Shown here: piece after piece, positions 14,001-29,000 of the stretch
Position numbering within the stretch: position 1 is the first letter of the stretch
Layout of the letters: every line of letters starts with the position of its first letter
Source of the DNA: Nematostella vectensis
Taxonomy: Eukaryota > Cnidaria > Anthozoa > Actiniaria > Edwardsiidae
Assembly: GCF_932526225.1 (NCBI RefSeq)
Contig: NC_064042.1
Span: 8,652,540-8,716,539 of the forward strand
Direction: 5' to 3'
Length of the DNA: 64,000 bases
Made by a program: the position numbers and the translations under genes
The notes under the pieces: model-generated
The model's database searches: none
The model's input: only the letters and a program-made list of their open reading frames with translations
What the model was told of the DNA's origin: nothing

Positions 14001-17000
14001 AGCTCCGGGCAAAAAGAACGTTGGCGGAGATAGAAAGAAGCGAAAGCGAGGACGCAAAGAAAGTTATGCTATTTACATCTATAAAGTTTTAAAGCAAGTC
14101 CACCCCGACACCGGTATCTCGAGCAAGGCAATGGGCATAATGAACTCATTCGTGAACGACATCTTTGAACGCATCGCCGGTGAAGCTTCCCGCCTGGCGC
14201 ACTACAACAAAAAGTCCACCATCACGAGCAGGGAAATCCAGACGGCTGTTCGTCTGCTTCTTCCCGGTGAGCTGGCCAAGCACGCCGTGAGCGAGGGAAC
14301 CAAGGCCGTCACCAAGTACACCAGCAGCAAGTAGATCTCAGCGAGCGGAATAAAGGAACAAACGCGAGGAGGATCAAATCACTACATGGATTTTAGATCG
14401 GCCCTCGATCCCTTATTCGAATATAGGCAGCGATCGTGACGTTATGTGGGTTGTGGACAGTAATTATGCAGACGTTATTGTTGTATATAGAGACTACTTA
14501 CAAGGCCCAGTTGACTATGTTGGCAATCAGTAGCAGTAACATGCGGTCCTGTGTAAATTAAAGAGTGTAAATAAACGAATTAACAATATTACGTCTCTGT
14601 CGTTTGAATATCCAGAAAAAAAAAATACATATACCTATTTCAAAAAACCTTGTCACTGCGAAATGGCAGTTCTAGGTCTCTGACATTGCTAGAATTTATT
14701 TAACACCTTTAATTTTACGAATGACTAGTACCCAGAAGCACTGGCACTATTTGCCATTCAGCATTTGCACTGAACCTTTTTTGAAATAGGTGTAAATGGA
14801 TTTATCAGTAGCTTACTCAACCTTATTTTGCCTAGACCCCTAATCATCAAATCATCTTATGCTAAGTTTTTGGTTTGAAAAGGCATTTTTTCTAACTGCT
14901 TACCTTGAAATAACTTAGTTGAAATTCTATGTATTTATACTAATATAAATTTTATAATTATATAAATTTTAAGGTACTGTGACCCACCCCCCCCCAATAT
15001 TTTCTAAATGCCTCTGTTGTGGCTCTCCAATATCATGAGGCCTGCTAAAGCTCTGTGAGCACTATGTCACCTTGTATGTGGGACAGGCGCAACAGTCGTA
15101 CCGCAGCAAATGAAACACACTGAAAAATGATCCCACGGCTACAAGAAAACAAAAATACTTGCTGTCATATGGAGTGGAGCTCAGTAAATGAGAGATCAAC
15201 ACTCCTGTAGTGTGATGTAGATCTACACTTGTGAAAAAGAACATGGCACTTCAACATTTTTTCCTAACACTTTATGCTAAGGTTCTTTTCATGTCACAGA
15301 ATTTGGAAATCAAGGGTATATCAGGAGCCTCAAGGGGAGGCTAAAGACAGGCTATTATTCAACAATGCACATTTTTTTCCCAATGTGGCCCACCCACCCT
15401 TCCCTTTTCACCATGGCCTGCGATCTTTTCTTACCAAATTTCACCCTGCCCATGTAGTACAGCTGAGAGCTGACATAGAGGCAAACAGTGATGTGTATTA
15501 TACAGAACACCAACCAGAAAGTGAATGAGGCAAACAACTGCAACAAAAACAAATATATAAGATATAAATGTAAAACACATTCAAAGTCAGTCCATTTTTG
15601 TGGGAAGTGAACTTTTGGGTCTTGCATGCACCTATTTCAATGAACACCATTAGTAAGTACATTTTTGTCCACAACTAGCCTTAGGGACCCTAAGTGCCTA
15701 TGGATAAGTACTTGGGAAAATTTTATACCAACAAGAATAAGACAAACATATCTGATTTGTTTTAGGAAATAAGTTGAAACCCACTACAACTATCAATATG
15801 ATAGGAAACTAAGGCATGTAAACTATGAACACACCCACCACAGCAGCGTAGCCAGGATTTTTAGCAGGAGGGCCATTTTCTCCTGTATTTAGGTAATTTA
15901 CTGTTACATTTACTGTATTTTTGCCTGCTAGAAGGGGGGGGGGGCTGGACCACCCCCCTGGCTACGCCCCTGCACCACAGCTATCTACCAAAAGGATAGC
16001 GGCAAATGAGGCATATACTCTATGAGCACACTCACCACGCCCACCACAGCTATCAATATGATAGCGGCAAATGAGGCATATACACTATAAGCACACTCAC
16101 CACTCCCACCACAGCTATCAATATGATAGCGGCAAATGAGGCATATACATTATAAGCACACTCACCACTCCCACCACAGCTATCAATATGATAGCGGCAA
16201 ATGAGGCATATACACTATAAGCACACTCATGACGCCCACCTAAGCTATCAATATGATAGTGGCAAATGAGGCATATACACAATGAGCACACTCACAACGC
16301 CCACCACTGCTATCAATATGATAGTGGCAAATGAGGCATATACACTATAAGCACACTCACCACGCCTACCACAGCTATCAATACGATAGCGGCAAATGAG
16401 GCTATACACTATAAGCACACTCACCACTCCCACCACAGCTATCAATATGATAGCGGCAAATGAGGCATATACACTTTAAGCACACTCATGACGCCCACCT
16501 AAGCTATCAATATGATAGTGGCAAATGAGGCATATACACAATGAGCACACTCACGACGCCCACCACTGCTATCAATATGATAGCGGCAAATGAGGCATAT
16601 ACTCTATGAGCACACTCACGACGCCAACCACAGCTATCAATATGATAGCGGCAAATGAGGCTATACACAATGAGCACACTCACCACGCCCACCACTGCTA
16701 TCAATGATAGCGGCAAATGAGGCATATACACTATGAGCACACTCACCACGCCCACCACAGCTATCAATATGATAGCGGCAAATGAGGCATATACACTATA
16801 AGCACACTCACCACGCCCACCAAAGCTATCAATATGATAGCGGCAAATGAGGCATATACACTATGAGCACACTCACCATGCCCACCACTGCTATCAATAT
16901 GATAGCGGCAAATGAGGCATATACACTATAAGCACACTCACCACGCCCACCACAGCTATCAATATGATAGCGGCAAATGAGGCATATACTCTATAAGCAC

Positions 17001-20000
17001 ACTCACCACGCCCACCACAGCTATCAATATGATAGCGGCAAATGAGGCATATACACTATAATCACACTCACCACGCCCACCACAGCTATCAATATGATAG
17101 CGGCAAATGAGGCATATACACAATGAGCACACTCACCACGCCCACCACAGCTATCAATATGATAGCGGCAAATGAGGCTATACACTATAAGCACACTCAC
17201 GACGCCCACCACTGCTATCAATATGATAGTGGCAAATGAGGCATATACACAATGAGCACACTCACCACGCCCACCACTGCTATCAATATGATAGTGGCAA
17301 ATGAGGCATATACACAATGAGCACACTCACCACGCCCACCACTGCTATCAATATGATAGCGGCAAATGAGGCATATACACAATGAGCACAACCACCACAG
17401 CTACCAGTATGATAGCGGCAAATGAGGCATATACACAATGAGCACACTCACCACGCCCACCACAGCTATCAGTATGATAGCGGCAAATGAGGCATATACA
17501 CTATAAGCATACTCACCACGCCCACCACTGCTATCAATATGATAGTGGCAAATGAGGCATATACACAATGAGCACAACCACCACAGCTACCAGTATGATA
17601 GTGGCAAATGAGGCATATACACAATGAGCACACTCACCACGCCCACCACAGCTATCAGTATGATAGCGGCAAATGAGGCATATACACTATAAGCACACTC
17701 ACCACGCCCACCACAGCTATCAATATGATAGCGGCAAATGAGGCATATACACGATAAGCACACTCACCAGGCCCACCACAGCTATCAATATGATAGCGGC
17801 AAATGAGGCATATACTCTATGAGCACACCCACCACAGCTACCAATATGATAGCGGCAAATGAGGCATATACACAATGAGCACACTCACCACGCCCACCAC
17901 AGCTATCAATATGATAGCGGCAAATGAGGCATATACACAATGAGCACACTCACCACGCCCACCACAGCTATCAATATGATAGCGGCAAATGAGGCTATAC
18001 ACTATAAGCACACTTACCACGCCCACCACAGCTATCAATATGATAGCGGCAAATGAGGCTATACACTATAAGCATACTCACCACGCCCACCACTGCTATC
18101 AATATGATAGTGGCAAATGAGGCTATACACTATGAGCACACTCACCACGCCCACCACAGCTATCAATATGATAGCAGCAAATGAGGCATATACACAATGA
18201 GCACACTCACCACGCCCACCACAGCTATCAATATGATAGCGGCAAATGAGGCATATACACTATAAGCATACTCACCACGCCCACCACAGCTATCAATATG
18301 ATAGCGGCAAATGAGGCATATACACTATAAGCACACTCACCACGCCTACCACAGCTATCAATATGATAGCGGCAAATGAGGCATATACTCTATGAGCACA
18401 CTCACCACCCACCACAGCTATCAATATGATAGCGGCAAATGAGGCATATACACTATAAGCACACTCACCACGCCCACCACAGCTATCAATATGATAGCGG
18501 CAAATGAGGCATATACACTATAAGCACACTCACCACTCCCACCACAGCTATCAATATGATAGCGGCAAATGAGGCATATACACTATGAGCACACTCACGA
18601 CGTCCACCTAAGCTATCAATATGATAGTGGCAAATGAGGCATATACTCTATGAGCACACCCACCACAGCTACCAATATGATAGCGGCAAATGAGGCATAT
18701 ACACAATGAGCACACTCACCATGCCCACCACAGCTATCAATATGATAGCGGCAAATGAGGCGTATACACTATGAGCACTGGCAGCAATATCAGGGTGTCT
18801 GGTCTGGTAGACCTTGACCATGCCAAGACAAGTTATGATGTACATGAAGGAGGTATCTGCAATCATTGAGAAAAAATCATTCATCATATAGCCTCCGTTG
18901 CACCTACCATGGAATGAGAGATTAGATGTTAGCCGGAAACACAGGCTAAGGTTAGGGAGGTCCTGGGGGGGAGGGGGGGTTATCCAACAGTGCCCAATAT
19001 TTTATATCCCCATGAAATAACAAAGAAATTTACCAATAAAAAATAATTAAGTCCTATAACCAAGATTAAAACTTACCACCCAAAGAAAACCAAACCTGGA
19101 TTCTATACCCCAAAATACCAGGCAAAGTTCTCAAAAAACAGAAAATATGTCAAACCCCTTGTCATGCTAATATAAGTATCTCCTGGGGATGTCCTACTGT
19201 AGTCATCTTTTGTAGTCAAGTCTTTGATATCCACACCCACACACTTACCAAACTGGAAATTAGAGTTGTTGGGGCACACATGGTAACAAGCACTTAGGAC
19301 TCCTTCCATCACTAGAGCCATGGCTGCAATATATATTTCAATTATAGTTATGATAATATAACATTATACAATAGGAAACATTGTTACTTAACCTGTTTTT
19401 CTGGATATAAGCAAAAACAATCATTCAAAAGTAAAGTAGCTCCACATAATTATAACTTCTATGTTCACTCACCCATAGCATAGAATATCTGGTAGTGTTG
19501 TGGAATTCCATTGTGCTGAAGGGAAAACAAAAATTCAATTTTTACTTCACCTTTAACAACATCTTTTCACACATTTTTTGGTACCCTGTCCAAATCATTT
19601 GATATTAGACAAGGGAAATAAATAAATAAGTAATATAATATCAAACTAAGGGCTATTGCTCATTTATAAAGCAGTACATAGGATATTTTTCTGGTTTTTC
19701 AAAACTTTACCTTTACATTCAGATCATTAGCTGCTACAGCCTGCCGGTGAAGTCGATCTCTGCCAAGGTGAATAACCACAGAAAACAACAAGTCAACTGA
19801 GCACTCAATATTTCTGTTTATTGTTGTTGTTGTTGCTAACTTATGTTAGTGCTTGCTCTTAGGTAAAAAATGCTTCCACTATACCCTTTGTGCTATCTCT
19901 TCAGGGCTGTAGGGAGGGGTGGGGCTCTGGGGGCATGTCCCCCCCCCAATAGTTAGTATATATATATATATACACATACATAAGGAAATGACCAGTAGGG

Positions 20001-23000
20001 GCGTTGCTGTGCTCCCAAATATTTTCTCAATGTTTCTGTATTGTTCCCCCCCCCCCCCTCCCCAATGTTTCGAGGCATTCTACAGCACTGCTCTTAAAGT
20101 CGCATTGTCACCAGTTTACTTCCGGAGGTCCGACGGAAACCTCAACCATTAAAAGACAAAAGTTTTTTGTCATGTTCCTTGTGCTTGCTAGACGGACCTG
20201 AGTAGTGTAGGACAGGGTGAATTCCTCCCCTTTGTCAATTCTATAATAATGTGTCTCACCTTCTTAGGACAAGGAAAAAGAACAGAATCCCTAACATGAC
20301 ATAGCCAATATTGCTGTACACATTATTGAAGGCACTAGAAAAAACATAGATCACATCAATTTCCACTGTCTCAAAATCCCCAGAAGTGGTAGGCCATGTA
20401 CGAGAGAGTGCTTCCTTTCCCCTCCCCAGCCAGAGTTTTGATAAATACAGTACAACTCTTGCTCTGATTAGTGTATTTTAACAAATGGAAACAACTTTAC
20501 CTTACTGCTAAAATGTATCAATCAGAAGAGGGAGGACATGTATAACCTTTTTTAACTAATCTTTTTCATAGCATAATTCACAACTAACACCAGCACAAGC
20601 ATAGACACATACCTCAGTACGCCCGCCGGATGAGCACAGAAAAAGTTATAGTAGCAGATATCCTGATCTCCACTGGAATTCAACACCTACAGTGTAAGGC
20701 AAGCAAAAAAAAATTACCATCATCAGAATACATATCCTTATTAATATTAGCAGCCCCTTTTCAATAATCAATCACTATCCACATCATAATCATCACTATC
20801 ATCATCACCACCATCATCATCATCATAGCTATCATCATCACCTCCAGATCATAATCACAATAATCCAAATCATCATCACCCTCGCCATCACAATCATTAT
20901 CACCAACAACAACATAATAACCTTCATCACTAACATCACCATTATTTGCATCATTATTGCCATCACAACTATTAACATCATTATCAACACCACAACCATT
21001 ACCATCAACACCATTATCACCTTCATCACCATCATCATCTCCTCTCCCTTCCAGTCACAGCACCTCCACACCCAAACTGAATATACCTTCTGGTATGTGA
21101 TTACCAACTGGACCACAGGTAGAGTGTAGAACACTGCTATCACCACAAGGTTCCTGAAATCAATAAAAATAGAAAAAATGCAACTGGTTAGTACGACTAC
21201 ATTACCTAAAGCTTGTAAAAATTGTTCAATTCATCACTAGGCTTCAAACATGGAAAGTCTTGTGTATTTTCATTCTCTCCATTTCTAGGCAGAGCCATTG
21301 TTTCCTCCCATATGCCCTCTCCCCCTTATGTATTGTATGGCTATAGTCAGTCCTCCCACCATACCCCTGTGTTACAAGGTAAAGTATGACCATGCCCAGT
21401 CTTCCCAACCCCCAACCCTGTGCTGCAAGGTAAAGTATGACCATGTCCAGTCCTCCCCACCCCACCCCTGTGCTGCAAGGTAAAGTATGACCATGTCCAG
21501 TCCTCTCCATCCCTAACCCTGTGCTACAAGGTAAAGTATGACCATGTCCAGTCCTCCCCACCCCACCCCTGTGCTGCAAGGTAAAGTATGACCATGTCCA
21601 GTCCTCCCCACCCCACCCCTGTGCTGCAAGGTAAAGTATGACCATGTCCAGTCCTCCCCACCCCACCCCTGTGCTGCAAGGTAAAGTATGACCATGTCCA
21701 GTCCTCTCCACCCCACCCCTGTGCTACAAGGTAAAGTATGACCATGTCTAGTCCTCTCCATCCCTAACCCTGTGCTACAAGGTAAAGTATGACCATGTCC
21801 AGTCCTCCCAACCCCCAACCCTGTGCTACAAGGTAAAGTATGACCATGTCTAGTCTTCCCAACCCCCAACCCTGTGCTACAAGGTAAAGTATGACCATGT
21901 CCAGTCCTCCCAACCCCCAACCCTGTGCTACAAGGTAAAGTATGACCATGTCCAGTCCTCCCAACCCCCAACCCTGTGCTACAAGGTAAAGTATGACCAT
22001 GTCCAGTCCTCCCAACCCCCACCCCTGTGCAACAAGGTAAAGTATGACCATGTCCAGTCCTCTCCACCCCACCCCTGTGCTACAAGGTAAAGTATGACCA
22101 TGTCCAGCCCTCTCCATCCCCACCCCTGTGTTACAAGGTAAAGTATGACCTTGTCCAGTCCTCCACACCCCACCCCTGTGCTACAAGGTAAAGTATGACC
22201 ATGTCCAGTCCTCTCCATCCCTAACCCTGTGCTACAAGGTAAAGTATGACCATGCCCAGTCCTCCCCACCACCAACCCTGTGCTACAAGGTAAAGTATGA
22301 CCATGTCCAGTCCTCTCCATCCCCACCCCTGTGCAACAAGGTAAAGTATGACCATGTCCAGTCCTCCCAACCCCCAACCCTGTGCTACAAGGTAAAGTAT
22401 GACCATGTCCAGTCCTCCCAACCCCCACCCCTGTGCAACAAGGTAAAGTATGACCATGTCCAGTCCTCTCCATCCCCACCCCTGTGCAACAAGGTAAAGT
22501 ATGACCATGTCCAGTCCTCTCCATCCCCAATCCTGTGCTACAAGGTAAAGTATGACCATGTCCAGTCCTCCCAACCCCCACCCCTGTGCAACAAGGTAAA
22601 GTATGACCATGTCCAGTCCTCTCCACCCCACCCCTGTGCAACAAGGTAAAGTATGACCATGTCCAGTCCTCTCCACCCCACCCCTGTGCTACAAGGTAAA
22701 GTATGACCATGTCCAGTCCTCCCCACCCCACCCCTGTGCTACAAGGTAAAGTATGACCATGCCCAGTCCTCCCCACCACCAACCCTGTGCTACAAGGTAA
22801 AGTATGACCATGTCCAGTCCTCTCCATCCCCACCCCTGTGCAACAAGGTAAAGTATGACCATGTCCAGTCCTCTCCATCCCTAACCCTGTGCTACAAGGT
22901 AAAGTATGACCATGTCCAGTCCTCCCAACCCCCAACCCTGTGCTACAAGGTAAAGTATGACCATGTCCATAGTCCTCTCCATCCCCAACCCTGTGCTGCA

Positions 23001-26000
23001 AGGTAAAGTATGACCATGTCTAGTCTTCCCAACCCCCAACCCTGTGCAACAAGGTAAAGTATGACCATGTCCAGTCTTCCCAACCCCCACCCCTGTGCTA
23101 CAAGGTAAAGTATGGCCATGTCTAGTCCTCCCCACCCCCACCCCTGTGCTACAAGGTAAAGTATGACCATGTCCATAGTCCTCTCCATCCCCAACCCTGT
23201 GCTGCAAGGTAAAGTATGACCATGTCCAGTCTTCCCAACCCCCAACCCTGTGCAACAAGGTAAAGTATGAACATGTCTAGTCTTCCCAACCCCCACCCCT
23301 GTGCTACAAGGTAAAGTATGACCATGTCTAGTCTTCCAAACCCCCAACCCTGTGCTACAAGGTAAAGTATGACTATGTCCAGTCCTCTTCATCCCTAACC
23401 CTGTGTAACAAGGTAAAGTATGACCATGTCCAGTCTTCCCAACCCCCAACCCTGTGCTGCAAGGTAAAGTATGACCATGTCCAGTCTTCCCAACCCCCAA
23501 CCCTGTGCAACAAGGTAAAGTATGACCATGTCCAGTCCTCTCCATCCCTAACCCTGTGCTACAAGGTAAAGTATGACCATGTCCATAGTCCTCTCCATCC
23601 CCAACCCTGTGCAACAAGGTAAAGTATGACTATGTCCAGTCCTCTTCATCCCTAACCTTGTGTAACAAGGTAAAGTATGACCATGTCCAGTTCTCCCAAC
23701 CCCCAACCCTGTGCTACAAGGTAAAGTATGACCATGTCCAGTCTTCCCCGCCCCAAAACCCTGTGCTACAAGATGAGGTTTGACCATGTCCAGTCCTCCC
23801 TATCCCCACCCCTGTGCTACAAGGTATAGTATGACCATGTCCAGTCCTCTCCATCCCCACCCCTGTGCTACAAGGTAAAGTATGACCATGTCCAGTCCTC
23901 CCCACCCCAACCCTGTTCTACAAGGTAAAGTATGACCATGTCCAGTCCTCTCCATCGCTAACCCTGTGCTGCAAGGTAATATATGACCATGTCCTGTCTT
24001 CCCAACACCCACCCCTGTGCTACAAGGTATAGTATGACTATGTCCAGTCCTCTCCACCCCTAACCCTGTGCTGCAAGGTAAAGTATGACCATGCCCAGTC
24101 TTCCCCATCCCCACCCTGTGCTACAAGGTATTATATGACTATGGCCATAGTCATAAAAGGCACTGTTATGAACATGGTCAGTTGACTGAAGACATTGACT
24201 CACCAATGGTATAGACGGTATTTCTTTTTCAGATGCTTACGCTTCTTTTTAGCTAAGTCAGAAAGTGTCACTCCAGTCTGTAAAATAAAAATAGGTATAT
24301 TTTCTGGAAATCTGGAGTCTCTGACACTCTAGGCAAAATGATCAATTGACCTCATTGAAGGCATTCCCTTTCAGGCTCAAATCCAGGGATTCTAAGGATC
24401 TTTTCAAAGAAATGTATATAACCAACAAAAATAGGGTAAAACAGATGGTGTTTTGATGTCCAAAGGAGGTTTCCCCTTTGGTAATTCCAGATCCATCATA
24501 ATCTAAATTGATTACTAAAAGGGAGGAACGCATAGTCATAGATATCATATTGAAAAGTAAGAAATGAAGCACTTTTTGATGGGAGGCAGGAGTCATAGCA
24601 CTTCGCTAGGAACACACCTTTTCTTACCCTGAGACGGTATATATCCTTCTCATGCTCCAAGTCGTGCAGCATGTCATAGTCCTTCTCCCAGCCATCAGTA
24701 GTGGTGGTGCCCTCCAGGAGGGCCTTTGCCTCAGGCTGCGCCCCAGTTGGTGGTGATACAGTCATGTCACTGTCACTAGTGTCTGGTGTTAAAGAATCAT
24801 TAGCATTGTTGGTACGGGATGGTCATTATATCACTATATATTACTATAGCTATATATATCACTATATATTCATTATATTTCCTGAATAAGCACTGAAAAG
24901 GGCCTCAAATTGTCAAAGCATGAAGAAATTGATAATAATCTGAATGTGGGGAGGTGTGGTTTGGTGGCCAGTTAAAACATTAAGAGAAATCTATAAACTG
25001 GAGGATGTTGGGGAGGGATCATGGGGTGGTTTTGGTGATATACCACTACAACAATTACAGTGAACTTTATTTCTGAAGGGTTAATATAACAATGGGTGAC
25101 ATTGCATCCCTACCGGGCTTTGAAGTAAACCTTCATAATGAACCATTTCAAGTGTCCTTCTCTTGGAAAATAAAACACTCTTCCCTACCTCCACAACACC
25201 ACCGCAAACTTTTGACAAACCTCAGATTCAAACTGCTACTGGATATAGTGCTTTATACTTTGAAAAATAATTAATACTATTTGCCACTCACCAATGGCCC
25301 CATACTGTGCGTGAGATGCAGCTGCAAGGGGTGCACTTCTTTCCCTCAGAGGAGATTCAATTGGGGCAGCATCATCTTCTCCTAATTAAAACAAACAAAA
25401 TTTAATGCTTTTAGATATATATTTTTTTGCTGTTGTTAAAAATAGAATGTATTTTTTATGTTGTAGAATCCTGCTGTGATATCCAACAGAGAGGGAACAG
25501 ACCTGCAAGATCACCGTCTGTAGTCTTTTTCGGCATCAAGATTGCCAGGAAACTCTTCCCAATATTAGCCCTTTGCCTGGAAATAATCAACATGTAAGTA
25601 CAGTCACTCTGAAAAGGGTAGAGCAGAATGACTAAGTCATAATGAAAGTGATTCTATTACATTCTAAGAAACAGTGATGGGAAACACTGAAAGGGGTATC
25701 GATGAGTAAATCGAAGACTTGCAGAGGCAGGGAGACCCGCGTTTTAGAATCTGAGCCCAAGACTTTTGTAAAATTTTGAAATCTGAGCCTAGCTTTTCCG
25801 GTCTCTTAAAAACCAAGCCCAAGCTTTTAGTTTGATAAACATGCAAGCGCGAGACTCGATTATGGAATTGTTTTTGTTATAGAATCGTTTTTTTTTTCTG
25901 GAAATAAAGAACATTTCCTCATTCAACAAAAGAAACTGAAACAAATTTATTTGGAAGTGCTTGGATAAATAACCATTCTAATTAAAAAAATCTGCCATCA

Positions 26001-29000
26001 TGAATACTACTGGTAACAGTAACACTGCACTTTTCACAGTTTTTTGCACCAAGCCATTGATGTGAAGAGCAGTTGAACAAGTGTTGTTCAAGGTTTGTAA
26101 TAATGTCAATAACTATGAAAATAAAATCTCATTTGTTTTTTAGGTAAAAAAACTCACTTGCACCATATTCCAAGAATAACAGCAAAGGCAGCCAGATAGA
26201 ACATGCCAAAAAACACAACTGGGAGAGCAATGGCTGGGATGTGTTCTTCAACTGAAAAAAAAAAAATAAAACACAAAAGTTTGACAGAGTTTTAATGGGA
26301 GCCTATTCTGCAGGCTTCTCAAAAGTGAATAAAAAAAAAGAAAAGATAAAAAAGAAAAGGCAATTTCTAGCTTTTTTAAGATATGGGCTACTTTTGTTTA
26401 GAATTCAAGGGGAAAAGAGTAGGTCTAGGTGATAGGTGAGCTATAGGACAGAATTTGAAGATAGATTTTGAAAAATGATAAAAGACACCTACCTGATTGA
26501 ACTGGCTCGACGGTAATAGTGAAAACCTTTGTTCGATGGCTGATATAATCTAAATAACAAAAACAAACAAATGGAGATAAAGAATTATAACATAGATTTA
26601 CACAATGCCTTTAATTTAGTGATTGCTATTTTTGCCACATAGGGAAAGAGGGAGCTGTCTGTATGTGGGCGAATGATGTAAGCCTGCTGGCCTATACAGC
26701 AAGTGAGTATCATATTATAAATGGCAATTGGGCACTGTTAGTGGCTTCACATGGGGGAGGGGTGGTACCTGTTGGCCTATTAGTGGGTATGATACTGCTA
26801 TGTAGGGCGACAGGACATGTCTTTAAGGGGGGGAGGATGTGTACCTGCTGAACTATGGACAGATATTACTCTGAGTGAGTATTACCTTTGTTACATAGAA
26901 CGACAGGGCTGTTAGCGAGTCTCCTAAGAAAAGGGAGGGGGAAGGGGTGTGTACCTGCCGGCCTATCAGTAATCAAAGTAACTTTGTCTCTTGGAGCAAT
27001 AGGGCTGGTTGATCGCTGTCCTGTCTGGCACTCATTGTCTGTCGACTTCACTATCACAACAACATAGAACTGCTTCATCTGAGTTTTCTGTTGATAAACA
27101 TTCAAAATAGTGAGACTATAATGTGAAAATGTGTAGCACCTCCCTCCCTCTTGCCTTATGCATGGCATGGTGTGCCCAACTGATGATAACCTGTGAACTC
27201 CACATAAACTCTATTCCCCATGACCACCTCTACCTCCACCTCCATCACCTTGTACTTATATACCACCTGTATAGTTATGGCACTCTGAAAGTATCCTGTA
27301 AACTCCACTTTATCTTAATCCACCATTTTCTTGTACTTGTTTTATGGTCATGACCCCTTTGGTGGTGACAGTCTGATATTACCCTGTGAATTCCACATGA
27401 ACTCCATCCCCCATGACCCGCACCCTTTCCTTGTACTTTACGTACCTGTATGGTTATGGTCCCCTTGGTGGTGACAGTCTGATAGTACCCTGTGAACTCC
27501 ACATAAACTCCATCCCCCATGACCCACACCCTTTCCTTGTACTTTACGTACCTGTATGATTATGGTCCACTTGGTGGTGACAGTCTGATAGTACCCTGTG
27601 AACTCCACATGAACTCCATCCCCCATGACCCGCACCCTTTCCTTGTACTTTACGTACCTGTATGGTTATGGCCCCCTTGGTGGTGACAGTCTGATATTAC
27701 CCTGTGAACTCCACATGAACTCCACCCCCCATGACCCCCACCCTTTCCTTGTACTTTACGTACCTGTATGGTTATGGTCCCCTTGGTGGTGACAGTCTGA
27801 TAGTACCCTGTGAACTCCACATGAACTCCATCCCCCATGACCCCCACCCTTTCCTTGTACTTTACGTACCTGTATGGTTATGGCCCCTTTGGTGGTGACA
27901 GTCTGATAGTATCCAGTGAACTCCACATAAACTCCATCCCCCATGACCCACACCCTTTCCTTGTACTTTACGTACCTGTATGGTTATGGTCCCCTTGGTG
28001 GTGACAGTCTGATAGTACCCTGTGAACTCCACATGAACTCCATCCCCCATGACCCCCACCCTTTCCTTGTACTTTACGTACCTGTATGGTTATGGCCCCT
28101 TTGGTGGTGACAGTCTGATAGTATCCAGTGAACTCCACATAAACTCCATCCCCCATGACCCGCACCCTTTCCTTGTACTTTACGTACCTGTATGGTTATG
28201 GTCCACTTGGTGGTGACAGTCTGATAGTACCCTGTGAACTCCACATAAACTCCATCCCCCATGACCCGCACCCTTTCCTTGTACTTTACGTACCTGTATG
28301 GTTATGGTCCACTTGGTGGTGACAGTCTGATATTACCCTGTGAACTCCACATAAACTCCATCCCCCATGACCCGCACCCTTTCCTTGTACTTTACTTACC
28401 TGTATGGTCATGGCCCCTTTGGTGGTGACAGTCTGATGGTATCCAGTAAACTCCACATAAACTCCATCCCCCATGACCCCCACCCTTTCCTTGTACTTTA
28501 CGTACCTGTATGGTTATGGTCCACTTGGTGGTGACAGTCTGATAGTACCCTGTGAACTCCACATAAACTCCATCCCCCATGACCCGCACCCTTTCCTTGT
28601 ACTTTACGTACCTGTATGGTTATGGTCCACTTGGTGGTGACAGTCTGATATTACCCTGTGAACTCCACATAAACTCCATCCCCCATGACCCCCACCCTTT
28701 CCTTGTACTTTACTTACCTGTATGGTCATGGCCCCTTTGGTGGTGACAGTCTGATGGTATCCAGTAAACTCCACATAAACTCCATCCCCCATGACCCACA
28801 CCCTTTCCTTGTACTTTACGTACCTGTATGGTTATGGTCCACTTGGTGGTGACAGTCTGATAGTACCCTGTGAACTCCACATGAACTCCATCCCCCATGA
28901 CCCACACCCTTTCCTTGTACTTTACGTACCTGTATGGTTATGGTCCACTTGGTGGTGACAGTCTGATAGTACCCTGTGAACTCCACATAAACTCCATCCC

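Noticed and set aside
16248-18038. Repeated minus-strand frames with [13 protein letters not shown]
   Set aside because: They read through the 65-bp junction array. Only the copy at 18856-18720 belongs to the SIDT protein.
20838-21146. Met/Val/Ile-rich 102-residue frame that looks like a membrane protein
   Set aside because: Its start is a genuine SIDT exon (21153-21087) and the rest is ATC/ATT triplet repeat in the intron.
21979-23001. 340-residue minus-strand open frame with GHGHTLPC repeats
   Set aside because: It lies entirely in the 50-51-bp minisatellite. The frame stays open only where units are 51 bp, and it has no start context or homology.
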